Below, one piece after another: positions 34,793 to 42,794 of a stretch of 44,001 nt of DNA. A program made the position numbers and the translations under genes. Positions within the stretch are counted from its first letter, which is position 1. Each line of letters opens with the position of its first letter. Below the pieces are notes generated by a model. The model did no database searches. It was not told where the DNA came from and was given only the letters and a program-made list of their open reading frames with translations. Source of the stretch: Myxococcota bacterium (GTDB taxonomy: Bacteria > Myxococcota_A > UBA9160 > SMWR01); the NCBI GenBank assembly GCA_039030075.1, contig JBCCEW010000039.1, positions 1-44,001 of the forward strand, in the 5' to 3' direction.

Positions 34793-35536
34793 GTGGCGGA
34801 ACGCCAGGCCGGATTCTGGAAGACGCTGCGCGAAGCGCTGCGGCGCTACTTCGTCGCCGGCATCCTCGCCTTCGCGCCGCTCGCCATCACGATCTGGGCA
34901 ATCGCCTGGATCATCCAGCGTCTCGACAATTTGCTGCTCCCCACCGTGCTCTCCTGGGTCTTCCCGAACCTGGAGGATCCGCCGCGCATTCCGCTGGTGG
35001 GCGCCCTCTTCACGCTCGTCGTGATCCTGTTGATGGGCGTGGTGGCCCGGCACCTGTTCGGCGGTGAGTTCATCCGCGCCTGGGAGCGCCTGCTCTCGCG
35101 CGTCCCGGTGGCGCGGAACATCTATGCCGGGGTGAAGCAGCTCTTCGAAGCGATCTTCCAGCGCAACGAGTCGCGCTTCAACCGCGTCGTGCTGATCGAG
35201 TACCCGCGCCGCGGCATCTACGCCATCGCCTTCACCACCGGCGACGCGCGGGGCACCGTCCAGGAGATCACCGAAGAGCGCGTCATCAACTGCTTCCTGC
35301 CGACGACACCGAACCCGACCTCCGGGTTCTACCTGCTGGTGCCCGAGTCACAGGTGCGAGACGTGGACCTGACCGTCGAGGACGCCTTCAAGCTCGTGAT
35401 GTCGGCAGGCCTGGTGACGCCCGAGAACGCCAATCAGATCCCGCTCCCGCTTTCGGACGCGGGATCGGAGCCGGCTATCGAGGCAACGGTGCCGACGTCA
35501 CCCGCGTCACCAGCGCGCGAAGGCCGGGGTGGCTGA
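34793..35536 (+). CDS. DUF502 membrane protein
   Basis: 247-aa protein of the DUF502 family (function unknown). Two transmembrane helices (about 21-42 and 68-86) are followed by a cytoplasmic or periplasmic domain containing VPVARNIYAGVKQLFEAIF, PRRGIYAIAFTTG and FLPTTPNPTSGFYLLVPE, all characteristic of the family. GTG 34793 has AAGGGG 8 nt upstream; GTG 34784 is an alternative three codons longer. The 3' end overlaps the convergent cvpA-like gene by 62 nt. Confidence 0.87.
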   Translation: MAERQAGFWKTLREALRRYFVAGILAFAPLAITIWAIAWIIQRLDNLLLPTVLSWVFPNLEDPPRIPLVGALFTLVVILLMGVVARHLFGGEFIRAWERLLSRVPVARNIYAGVKQLFEAIFQRNESRFNRVVLIEYPRRGIYAIAFTTGDARGTVQEITEERVINCFLPTTPNPTSGFYLLVPESQVRDVDLTVEDAFKLVMSAGLVTPENANQIPLPLSDAGSEPAIEATVPTSPASPAREGRGG

Positions 35537-36425
35537 GCAGCCCGACCGTATCGCCGTTCTGCACCATCGCGACGACCTGCGGGTCCTGAAGTAGCGCCTG
35601 GACCTCGGGATCGTTCTTCAGCCCGCGGAGCCGCGGAGACACCTGGTGCATCACGTCGGCGACGGCATCGTGGAACACCTGCCGGTTGCCGGCCGCTTCG
35701 GCGGGCACGAAGCCCAGGTTCGCGAAGCGCTGACGTAGGGCCTCGTCGCCGGAGAGCTTCTGGAAGCTGCCGCGGTTGAGGGCGGTGTCGACGTTGCCGT
35801 GCTCGATGTAGGTCCAGAACATCGTGTCGTTCTGGATCGACGCGATCGCCGGCGACTCGACCACGCTCTGCAGCTCCTCGAGCGCCATCGCCGGTCGCGC
35901 GGTGAAGCGCGCCGCCACCCGCGCCGACGGATCATCGCCGAGCGCCTGGGTGAGACCGCTCTCGACGACCTCGGCGGTCATCTCGGCCACCACCGAATCG
36001 CCCACCTCGGGCAGGGGCGGCTCGATGCCGGCCAGGCGCAGGCTATCCACCCAGCTCGCCAGGATCACGAGCAGCACCGACACCAGCGCGCCGCGCACGG
36101 CGCCGAAGCTGCCGCCCACGAAGCGGTCGCGCACGCTCCGGGCCGCATTCTTGCCCCCCAGGAACTTCTTCAGGATGGCGGAGGCGATCCCCAGAACCAC
36201 GTAGGTGCCGAAGAAGACGATCGTGCCGGCCACGGGCATCGCCCAGAGCGCGGGGACATCGAGGCGCTCGCCCAGAAGGGGCGCGAGCCCTGGAGCCAGC
36301 GTGAAGGCCGCGAGATAGGCGACGACGAGCGTGGCGAGGCCCAGGCCCGTGGCGAGGGCACCCCGCCAGGCCCCGAGGGCCACGAAGATCCCCATCACCA
36401 CGGCGACGAGCCCGTTCAGCCACAT
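35475..36425 (-). CDS. CvpA-family membrane protein with long C-terminal extension
   Basis: 316-aa product. The N-terminal half has four hydrophobic helices (about 3-20, 25-50, 60-85, 105-128) and GGSFGAVRGALVSVLLVIL, typical of CvpA (colicin V production). After residue 150 comes an extra domain of about 165 residues rich in short helices and ending in SPRLRGLKNDPEVQALLQDP and VALVTRV-type segments. CvpA alone is about 160-180 aa. In E. coli CvpA supports envelope robustness; the extension is of unknown role. It is divergent from pyk and overlaps DUF502 tail to tail. Confidence 0.82.
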   Translation of the reverse strand: MWLNGLVAVVMGIFVALGAWRGALATGLGLATLVVAYLAAFTLAPGLAPLLGERLDVPALWAMPVAGTIVFFGTYVVLGIASAILKKFLGGKNAARSVRDRFVGGSFGAVRGALVSVLLVILASWVDSLRLAGIEPPLPEVGDSVVAEMTAEVVESGLTQALGDDPSARVAARFTARPAMALEELQSVVESPAIASIQNDTMFWTYIEHGNVDTALNRGSFQKLSGDEALRQRFANLGFVPAEAAGNRQVFHDAVADVMHQVSPRLRGLKNDPEVQALLQDPQVVAMVQNGDTVGLLSHPGLRALVTRVTSAPLPR

Positions 36426-36583
36426 GGCCGCTGCATCGGAGGGACGGTTCGGGGGCTAAAGCCGGCCGGAATCGGCCCCGATCCAAGCAGTGCCGCCCCC
36501 TCCACTCGCGAGGGACGACATCCTGGGGTACTGAGTCGGCGGCCCCCCGAACAGCCAACCCACCGCTCGAGCTGGGAGCCGAC

Positions 36584-38017
36584 ATGCGCACGCGACCCGT
36601 CCGCAAGACCAAGCTGATCGCCACCATCGGACCGGCCTGCGAGAGCCTCGACACCGTCAAGGCCATGATCCACGCCGGCATGAACGTCGCGCGCCTGAAC
36701 TTCTCGCATGGCACCCATGCTACCCATCGCGAGCACGTCGAGCGGGTGCGGAAGGCCGCCACCGAGCTCGGCGCGAACGTCGCGATCATGCTCGACACGA
36801 AAGGCCTGCAGGTCCGTACGGGCCGCCTCCGGGAAGGCCCGGTCGAGCTCGAGACCGGCCAGACCTTCACGCTCCACACGGACGACCGCGACGGCGACGC
36901 CAGCGGCACCTCGATCTCCTACGCCGAGCTTCCCCACGAGGTGAGCGTCGGGGCGAAGGTCCTGATCGACGACGGCAAGCTCGAACTGCAAGTCGAGGAC
37001 GTCACGCCGAGCGAGATCCAGTGCCGGGTCACTCGCGGCGGGACGCTCAAGGAGCGCAAGGGCGTCAACGTCCCCGACACCGTGCTCCAGATGCCGGCGA
37101 TGAACGCCGAGAACCGCGCCGACATCGTGTTCGCGATCGAGAACCAGCTCGACTACATCGCGGCGTCCTTCGTGCGCGGCGCGCAGGACGTGCGCGAGAT
37201 CCGCCAGATCCTCGACGAACACGGCGCGAGCATTCCGATCGTCGCGAAGATCGAGGCCGCGATCGGCGTGCAGAACCTCGAGGAGATCGTCGCCACCGCC
37301 GACGGCACGATGGTCGCACGCGGCGACCTCGGCGTGGAGCTCTCGGTCCAGGAAGTGCCGATGGTCCAGAAGAAGATCATCCGCACCACCGTCATGAACG
37401 GGAAGCCGGTCATCACCGCGACCCAGATGCTCGACTCGATGACCGAGACGCCGCTGCCCAGCCGCGCCGAGGTGAGCGACGTCGCCAACGCGATCCTCGA
37501 CGGCACCTCGGCGGTCATGCTCTCGAACGAGACCGCAGCCGGGAAGTATCCCGTCGAAGCCGTGCGCACGATGGCCTCGATCGCCTTCGAAGCCGAGTCG
37601 GGTCTGCGGGAGTACGGACATCTCCAACACATCCTGTCGGGGCCGTCGCACGAGGTCACCGACGCGGTGAGCCAGGCGGCGATCACCATGGCCAACCACC
37701 TGAAGGCGTCGGCGATCATTGCGCTCACCGAGAGTGGCCGGACCGCCCGCTCGATCTCGAAGTACCGGCCGCGCTGCCCGATCCTCGGTGTGAGCAGCTG
37801 GCCCGAGGTGGTGCGCGCCTTCGCCATGAACTGGGGCGTGACCGGCATCTGCGTGGACTCGGACGACGCGTCCGGGAACGACGCGGTGGTCTCCTTCGCC
37901 CTGCGCCGCGCCAAAGAGCTCGGGATCGTGGAACGCGGCAGCCTCTGCGTGGTCACCGCCGGCACCAGCCGCGAGAGCGGCAGCACCAACATGATCCGGG
38001 TGGTGACGGCGGACTAG
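36584..38017 (+). CDS. pyk: Pyruvate kinase
   Basis: Last glycolytic step, phosphoenolpyruvate to pyruvate with ATP formation. The product is 477 aa. The N-terminal TIM barrel has KTKLIATIGPA and RLNFSHG, the catalytic Lys is K222 in VAKIEAAIG, the metal-binding loop is VARGDLGVE, and TATQMLDSM matches the family. A, B and C domains are complete, and TAGTSRESGSTN ends the allosteric domain. The segment usually reading DTKGPEIRTG is here DTKGLQVRTG. Gln76 thus occupies the Glu/Lys position linked to K+ dependence. GGGAG lies 5-6 nt before the ATG. It is convergent with the marR unit. Confidence 0.96.
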   Translation: MRTRPVRKTKLIATIGPACESLDTVKAMIHAGMNVARLNFSHGTHATHREHVERVRKAATELGANVAIMLDTKGLQVRTGRLREGPVELETGQTFTLHTDDRDGDASGTSISYAELPHEVSVGAKVLIDDGKLELQVEDVTPSEIQCRVTRGGTLKERKGVNVPDTVLQMPAMNAENRADIVFAIENQLDYIAASFVRGAQDVREIRQILDEHGASIPIVAKIEAAIGVQNLEEIVATADGTMVARGDLGVELSVQEVPMVQKKIIRTTVMNGKPVITATQMLDSMTETPLPSRAEVSDVANAILDGTSAVMLSNETAAGKYPVEAVRTMASIAFEAESGLREYGHLQHILSGPSHEVTDAVSQAAITMANHLKASAIIALTESGRTARSISKYRPRCPILGVSSWPEVVRAFAMNWGVTGICVDSDDASGNDAVVSFALRRAKELGIVERGSLCVVTAGTSRESGSTNMIRVVTAD

Positions 38018-38050
38018 GTCCGTCTCGGCCCGCGCGTTTCGAACCGCGCC

Positions 38051-38524
38051 TCACTCCATGTCCGATGCTCCAGGGCGATCGCGGTCGGCGTCGAGTTCGG
38101 TGCGGAGGCGGTCGAGCAACCGATGCAGCTCGGCGACGTCGCTGCGCTTCCAGCCGGAGAAGATCGTTTTCTGATCCGGGGCCAGCCGACCGCTCATCCG
38201 ATCACGCAGCCTCACCCCCGCTCGGTTCACCCGGAGCCAGCGAACCCGGCCGTCTCGAGGATCGGGGCGACTCTCGAGCAGCCCCAGGTCGAGTAGCTTC
38301 TTCACCTTCTTCGTCATGCCCGGCTGGCCGGTCTCGAAGGCGCGCGTGAGCTGGCCGACGGTCCACTCGCGATCGGGGTCGTGGCAAAAGTGACGTAGCA
38401 GCACGAAGAGGGGGTACGGCAACGGCTCGTCGGCAAGGATGCGATTGGCGCGTGTGCGGTTCAGCTGCGCCACCACCCCGCACCAGACCAGGATCTGCTC
38501 CTCTTGCGGGCGCTTCGGCCGCAT
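38051..38524 (-). CDS. MarR-family transcriptional regulator
   Basis: 157-aa winged-helix regulator. VGQLTRAFETGQPGMTKKVKKLLDLGLLESRPDPRDGRVRWLRV contains the recognition helix and the DxRxGR wing typical of MarR. Flanking helices would form the dimer. It lies 3 nt downstream of a lipoprotein gene and is probably co-transcribed. The pair has a strong double palindrome upstream (39038-39069), so autoregulation is likely. The ligand is unknown. Confidence 0.88.
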   Translation of the reverse strand: MRPKRPQEEQILVWCGVVAQLNRTRANRILADEPLPYPLFVLLRHFCHDPDREWTVGQLTRAFETGQPGMTKKVKKLLDLGLLESRPDPRDGRVRWLRVNRAGVRLRDRMSGRLAPDQKTIFSGWKRSDVAELHRLLDRLRTELDADRDRPGASDME

Positions 38525-38527
38525 GGC

Positions 38528-39019
38528 CTAGCGCCGCGGATCCAGCCGAAACACCCACGCCCCTTCCGAGTGCGCATCGCGATCGATCTCGTACTTCGCG
38601 ATGAGCGCATCGCGGGCGGCCTCGCGTTCGGCCGGATCTTCGACGCGAACCGCCAGGAGTTCGAAGACCGTATCGCCCGCACGCAGTCGGACCCGCGGAT
38701 CCCGTCCGACGTTCTCCACCCAGGTGCGCTCGGCCGGCACGTCGGTGCCGAGGATCAGCGACGTCGGGATGTAGAACTGGCTCTCGACAACGACCCCCCA
38801 GATGTTGATCGAGTGCGGGTCTTCGGGGTTGGTCTCGAGCTGGTAGTTCTCGATGTTGGCCCAGTTCGTCCAGGCACTCGGGAAGGGCTGCACGTCGCCG
38901 GCGAGGCGCCCGCCTGGAAACGGGCCGATCGGGCCGCAGCCGATCGCGCATGCCACGAGACCGAGCGCGAGACCGAGGCGAAGACGGAGGAGACGAGAAT
39001 CAGCCGCGAAGCATCTCAT
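38528..39019 (-). CDS. Lipoprotein with nitroreductase/FMN-split-barrel-like body
   Basis: 163-aa product. The N-terminal signal sequence ends in a lipobox (VACAIGC, C28). The body reads NIWGVVVESQFYIPTSLI, then RTWVENVGRDPRVRLRAGDTVFELLAVRV. The W-x-x-N-V-x-x-D/N-P-x-V-x-L-R pattern resembles the deazaflavin-dependent nitroreductase (split-barrel) group, but cofactor residues cannot be checked by eye. AAGGGG is 6 nt before the ATG. It is the first gene of a two-gene unit with marR and is probably controlled by it. Confidence 0.72.
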   Translation of the reverse strand: MRCFAADSRLLRLRLGLALGLVACAIGCGPIGPFPGGRLAGDVQPFPSAWTNWANIENYQLETNPEDPHSINIWGVVVESQFYIPTSLILGTDVPAERTWVENVGRDPRVRLRAGDTVFELLAVRVEDPAEREAARDALIAKYEIDRDAHSEGAWVFRLDPRR

Positions 39020-39037
39020 GGGGGACCCCTTCTTTGT

Positions 39038-39069
39038 ATTCCCAGGAATCTTATTACATTCCTAGGAAT
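39038..39069 (-). promoter_or_regulatory. Twin palindromic operator upstream of lipoprotein-marR
   Basis: Two 12-bp inverted repeats, ATTCCCAGGAAT (39038-39049) and ATTCCTAGGAAT (39058-39069), share ATTCC-NN-GGAAT and are offset by exactly 20 bp, about two helical turns. They lie in an AT-rich island just upstream of the lipoprotein ATG (39019). On the minus strand the spacer between them reads GTAATAAG, a possible -10. Two dimers bound on one DNA face would block this promoter. The neighbouring MarR protein is the obvious binder (inference). Confidence 0.7.
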
Positions 39070-39125
39070 GCACAAGCCGCGCGCTGCTAGAACCGTCGAG
39101 GTCCCTGCCTCATGATCTCCTGCCG

Positions 39126-40412
39126 ATGCACCCGAGCGAAGCAGGAACCCTCGAGCGAGAAGCGGCAGCGCTTCTCGGTGAAGCCCTGGAGAAGACTCCT
39201 GTCCTCCACCTGCCCGGCGTGCGCGACCGCCATCGGCAGCAGCTCGCGCAGGCCATCGAGTGTGCGGAGGCGGCCCTCGCTGGGGCGGACGGAACCCCCG
39301 GGACCACCGCGCTCGCCCGCGTCACGCTGGTGAGAGCCCACGCCGCTCGCGCGAAGGACGCGCGGCATGGCGCAGGACAGCTGTCGCGCAGCGCCCAGCG
39401 TGCTCCCACGCGAGCGGCGTGCGACGACGGCTGGAGGCGCGTCGAGGGGATCGTGGCGGGTGCGGAGGCGTCGGCGCGCGAGGCCACGCGCTCGGCGCGA
39501 GAGCTGGGAGACCCCTCTTCTCTCGAAGCGGCGTCCATCGCGCGCGAGGCGGCGCAGGCCGCGCGCCGGATCGTCGATGCGCGCAACCACGCCTACACGT
39601 TTCACGCCGATCCCGGTTTCTCGTTCGGGGAGGGCTGGTACCTGGCAGCCGCGGCGGTGCTGGCGAACGTCGCGATCCAGGTGGAGCCCGATCAGGCGCA
39701 GACACCCCAGGTCGAACGCTTCCTTCGAGATGCCGGTCTCTGGGAACGGGTCGTGCCCTACCGATCGCGCCCCCGCGCCAACAAGCAGCTCCCCGACCTC
39801 GTCGCCCACGCGTTTCGGGTCGATCCGCTCGCAGCCCAGGACGCACTCCGGTCGGCTTTCCTCGGTGAGGCGTCGACGCCGCAGCCGATCGCCGATTGGG
39901 CCGATCGCTCGCTGGCAGGCGCTTCCACCGGCAAGAAGGTCCTGCTCTGGGTGCGCAGCGGCGCCTATCACCCGCAGCGCAACACGAAGCCCGACGAGCT
40001 TCGGGAGCTGACCGAGCGATCCCGCGCGGCAGGGCTCCTACCGGTGTTCGTCGGCGACGCCCTCCCCGATGATCCCGCGCTGTCCGCGGGTGTCGACCTC
40101 ACTCTCTTCTGGAAGCACCCTCTGTTCCAGGGGCCCGACATGCGCCGCGCCCAGCTCCAGCTCTTCGAGTACTGGAAACGCGCCCACGGCCTGGTCGGTC
40201 AGCTCGGCGTCACCACTGCCGGGATGGACGGCCCCGCCCTCGTCGGCCTCCCGACCGCCTACCTGACTGACGAACCCAACGTCCGCCTGGGCGCCTGGGT
40301 CGGCGCCGTCCCCGGCTATCGCGAACTCGTGCGCCGCGAGGGCTACCTCGAACGCCTCAGCGAGACACTCGTCGCGTGGGCGGCGGACGATCCGAATCGC
40401 CACGGCGCTTGA
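39126..40412 (+). CDS. Unrecognised 428-aa protein, possible GT-B-like C-terminal half
   Basis: I do not recognise this family. The first ~150 residues are Ala/Arg/Glu-rich and helical (REAAQAARRIVDARNHAY). The C-terminal half looks like an alpha/beta enzyme: GKKVLLWVRSGAYHPQRNT, then AGLLPVFVGDAL, DLTLFWKHPLFQGPDMRR and LGVTTAGMDGPALVGLPTAY. The WVR-x-G-x-Y plus PVFVGD pattern is reminiscent of GT-B glycosyltransferases such as fucosyltransferases, but this is only a resemblance. The start lacks a clear ribosome binding site. Upstream is the operator region of the divergent lipoprotein gene. Confidence 0.7.
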   Translation: MHPSEAGTLEREAAALLGEALEKTPVLHLPGVRDRHRQQLAQAIECAEAALAGADGTPGTTALARVTLVRAHAARAKDARHGAGQLSRSAQRAPTRAACDDGWRRVEGIVAGAEASAREATRSARELGDPSSLEAASIAREAAQAARRIVDARNHAYTFHADPGFSFGEGWYLAAAAVLANVAIQVEPDQAQTPQVERFLRDAGLWERVVPYRSRPRANKQLPDLVAHAFRVDPLAAQDALRSAFLGEASTPQPIADWADRSLAGASTGKKVLLWVRSGAYHPQRNTKPDELRELTERSRAAGLLPVFVGDALPDDPALSAGVDLTLFWKHPLFQGPDMRRAQLQLFEYWKRAHGLVGQLGVTTAGMDGPALVGLPTAYLTDEPNVRLGAWVGAVPGYRELVRREGYLERLSETLVAWAADDPNRHGA

Positions 40413-40582
40413 CCGACTTCTCCAGCGCAGGGCTCGGGGGCGACGCCAGACTATGTCATCCTTCCACTCGACGACGGGGTAAGAGGCCTGGGCCAGTCGA
40501 GCCCGACGACAGCGATCCATGCAACGCGCTCCTTCGCGCGGGCGTGTGGTCCGCCGACGATCGGGAGCCATTCGGGGGTATC

Positions 40583-41101
40583 ATGAAGGAGACGTTCCAC
40601 CAGCAACAGCTGCTGACCTCCGGCGAGTGCGATGAGCTGATCTCGCTGTGGGGTCTCGATCAGGGACACGGCGGCGAGTACCACGAGAGCGAAGAGTACA
40701 TCTCGAAGCGCACCTCGATCATCGAGTACCCGCCGACGATCTACGAGAAGCTGCGCGATGCGGTCGACCGCGCCAATCGCGACAACTGGGGCTACGAAGG
40801 GGAGCTCTGCCGATCGGGCGAGCTCTACCGCTACGAACCCGGCGACTTCTTCGATTGGCACATGGACCTGGGCGACGGGCGCATCTCGAAGCGGAAGCTC
40901 TCCACGCTGATCCAGCTCTCACGACCGAGCGAGTACGAAGGGGGTCGACTCGAGATCTTCGGCAACGATGAGCACACGGCGAGCACCCGACGCGGCATGC
41001 TGATGATCTACCCCTCCTACATCATGCACCGGGTCACCGAGGTGACTCATGGCCTTCGCTTCTCGGTCGGCGGCGAAGTCCTCGGCGAACCGTTCCGGTA
41101 G
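40583..41101 (+). CDS. 2-oxoglutarate/Fe(II) oxygenase (prolyl 4-hydroxylase-like)
   Basis: 172-aa oxygenase with the P4Hc fold. The Fe ligands are H93 and D95 in FDWHMDLG and H149 in IMHRVTEVTHGLRFSVGGE; R159 probably binds 2-oxoglutarate. The HRVTEV-x-x-G-x-R segment resembles PKHD/PiuC-type hydroxylases. ATG 40583 has GGGGG 6 nt upstream; a longer frame begins inside the previous gene and is not used. The substrate is unknown. About 170 bp upstream show no gene. Confidence 0.87.
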   Translation: MKETFHQQQLLTSGECDELISLWGLDQGHGGEYHESEEYISKRTSIIEYPPTIYEKLRDAVDRANRDNWGYEGELCRSGELYRYEPGDFFDWHMDLGDGRISKRKLSTLIQLSRPSEYEGGRLEIFGNDEHTASTRRGMLMIYPSYIMHRVTEVTHGLRFSVGGEVLGEPFR

Positions 41102-41240
41102 CCGCTCTGACTAGGTGCAAGGAGACCGGCCGCGGGGAAAGACCTAGTGGGACTCACCTCGCTTTCGGCGGCCTTGCGACCCGCGGGGCAGAGGACGCGG
41201 GCTCCTGCAGAGTGTCAGTACGGCCGATCTGTCTAGGGTC

Positions 41241-42569
41241 GTGTTTCGAAGGGCTCTTCTGGCGCTCCTGTTCTCTATTGCACTACCCGTGGTGGCGCTT
41301 CCGTGCTGGATCGCCCTCAACAGCGGCGATCTGGACCACCTCGATGACGCCGACCTGGAGTTGACGCGCCCGCCTATCTCGCCGGCGGAGAACGGCTTCA
41401 CACTCTTGAAGACAGCTACGGCCCAGAGCGCCTCCCCCCTCGACGAGGTGGCTCAGGGTCGACTCGCGGCGATTCTGGCCCGAAGGGCGGCCGATCCAGA
41501 CTGGATCGACCAGCTCGCCAGCAAGAACGCCGGTGCCTTCGATCTGCTGGATGCCGCATTGGCGACCGAACGATTCCAGATTCCGGTCTTCGAAGCGCGA
41601 GCCAAGGACGCGTTCGACCCGTTCCTGCACGTCCAACACCTCGTCCGGGTCGCCGCCGCCCGCGCCCAGACCTTCGGCCAGCAGGGAATGACGGCGCCCG
41701 CACTACGGCATGCAACGCTCGGCATGCGAATGAGTCGGAAGCTCAGCGAGGCCACGGGAACCCACATCCTGGCACTGACCTTCGCCTGGGCGAGCCAGTC
41801 GATCAGTCTCGTCGCGATCGAGGAGTTGCTTCGAAGCGACCTCGAGCTCAGCCCAGCCGAATCACGCCAGTTCGCGCTCGAGCTCGAAGCGTATCGGAGT
41901 CGAGACAGCGACTGGGTGCGCGCGTGGGCGACGGAGTATCAGTGGACGAAGACGAACCTCCTCGCGGAAGCCCCCGAGGTGGAGGTCGACGATCGGACGA
42001 AGGAACTGTGGCGGGAGCTCGACGCGCACGCGCCTCCATCGGACTGGGTGATTCGCCACCTTCCCCAGGAGTATCTGTTTCATCCCAAGCGCACATTGGC
42101 GCGCTTCGCGGACATGTATCGACGACTGTCGCGTCGGAGCCAGCAGACATGCCTCGAGTGGAGGAACACGGCGGCTTCAGAAGCGAAGATCGAGGAGCCC
42201 ACCGAGTGGGAGACCTTCCGAGACCTTTTGCGCCCCAACTACGTGGGCTGGACCACCCTAGAACTGATCGAGCCGACGAACGGGCGCTTCCTCGTGCGAC
42301 GCTGCGTGATGGACACTCGCATCTCGCTGGTTCAAGCGCTCGCGGGGCTCAACGCTCATCTACACGCGACCGGTAGACTGCCCGACTCGCTCGAGGATCT
42401 CGTCCCCAGGTACCTGCCAGCGACGCCGAAGGATCACTTCGACGGGAGACCGCTCCGCTACTCGGCGGGATCAAGGACGGTCTATTCGATCGGAGACGAC
42501 TTCATCGACGATGGTCCCCCGACGGCCCCTTCGCAGATCGCCAGCGACGAACCCGCGATCCGCCTCTAG
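41241..42569 (+). CDS. Anchored/exported protein of unknown function
   Basis: 442-aa product with an N-terminal hydrophobic segment (ALLALLFSIALPVVALPCWIA), probably a signal anchor. The middle is helical and unassigned. The C-terminus has TGRLPDSLEDLVPRYLP, then DHFDGRPLRYSAGSRTVYSIGDD and an acidic end. This 'LP-x-SL-x-x-L ... P-x-x-D-x-F-D-G-x-P-L-R-Y ... YS-x-G-x-D' ending is shared by many exported proteins of unknown role and by some pseudopilin-like tails (recalled pattern, not searched). The start is GTG 41241 with a weak ribosome binding site. A strong hairpin terminator follows at 42601. Confidence 0.75.
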   Translation: MFRRALLALLFSIALPVVALPCWIALNSGDLDHLDDADLELTRPPISPAENGFTLLKTATAQSASPLDEVAQGRLAAILARRAADPDWIDQLASKNAGAFDLLDAALATERFQIPVFEARAKDAFDPFLHVQHLVRVAAARAQTFGQQGMTAPALRHATLGMRMSRKLSEATGTHILALTFAWASQSISLVAIEELLRSDLELSPAESRQFALELEAYRSRDSDWVRAWATEYQWTKTNLLAEAPEVEVDDRTKELWRELDAHAPPSDWVIRHLPQEYLFHPKRTLARFADMYRRLSRRSQQTCLEWRNTAASEAKIEEPTEWETFRDLLRPNYVGWTTLELIEPTNGRFLVRRCVMDTRISLVQALAGLNAHLHATGRLPDSLEDLVPRYLPATPKDHFDGRPLRYSAGSRTVYSIGDDFIDDGPPTAPSQIASDEPAIRL

Positions 42570-42578
42570 ACAGCTCTG

Positions 42579-42597
42579 GCGTTCGTGAAGCGAACGC
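42579..42597. repeat. Palindromic repeat copy 1 (GCGTTCG-N5-CGAACGC)
   Basis: A 7-bp perfect stem with loop TGAAG, 10 nt after the stop of the 442-aa protein. A second copy at 42756-42774 differs at one base, in the loop. The two copies bracket the region between the plus-strand gene and the antisense groEL end. Confidence 0.7.
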
Positions 42598-42600
42598 AGA

Positions 42601-42639
42601 AGAGCCCCGGAGCATCCGCTCCGGGGCTCTCTCTTTCTC
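42601..42639 (+). terminator. Rho-independent terminator
   Basis: A perfect 13-bp stem, AGAGCCCCGGAGC (42601-42613) with GCTCCGGGGCTCT (42618-42630), closes on an ATCC tetraloop. A pyrimidine/T-rich tail (CTCTTTCTC, 42631-42639) follows on the plus strand. It ends the 442-aa protein transcript, and the stem could also stop antisense transcription arriving from groEL. Confidence 0.85.
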
Positions 42640-42755
42640 GCGGCCCGAGAGCTGGGCCGGTGCGATCGAGCACCGCATCCCAGCCGAGCAAGCCGGACCC
42701 GGGCGGCGCGGCCTCGGGCTTCCCCGTGTGACCGCCACCGCCCGCTCGGCGCGCA

Positions 42756-42774
42756 GCGTTCGCGAAGCGAACGC
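42756..42774. repeat. Palindromic repeat copy 2 (GCGTTCG-N5-CGAACGC)
   Basis: Same 19-nt palindrome as 42579-42597, here with loop CGAAG. It begins 21 nt beyond the groEL stop on the minus strand, so it is positioned as a groEL 3' hairpin. Confidence 0.7.
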
Positions 42775-42794
42775 GGAGCCGAAGGCAGGCCTTC

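Noticed and set aside
40413-40582. Possible short gene before the 2OG-Fe(II) oxygenase
   Set aside because: Only an 8-codon frame with a start was found; there is no conserved-looking peptide or structure.
30845-42569. PEP-CTERM-type substrates for the exosortase
   Set aside because: The C-termini of the proteins in this stretch lack the motif, transmembrane helix and basic-tail arrangement.
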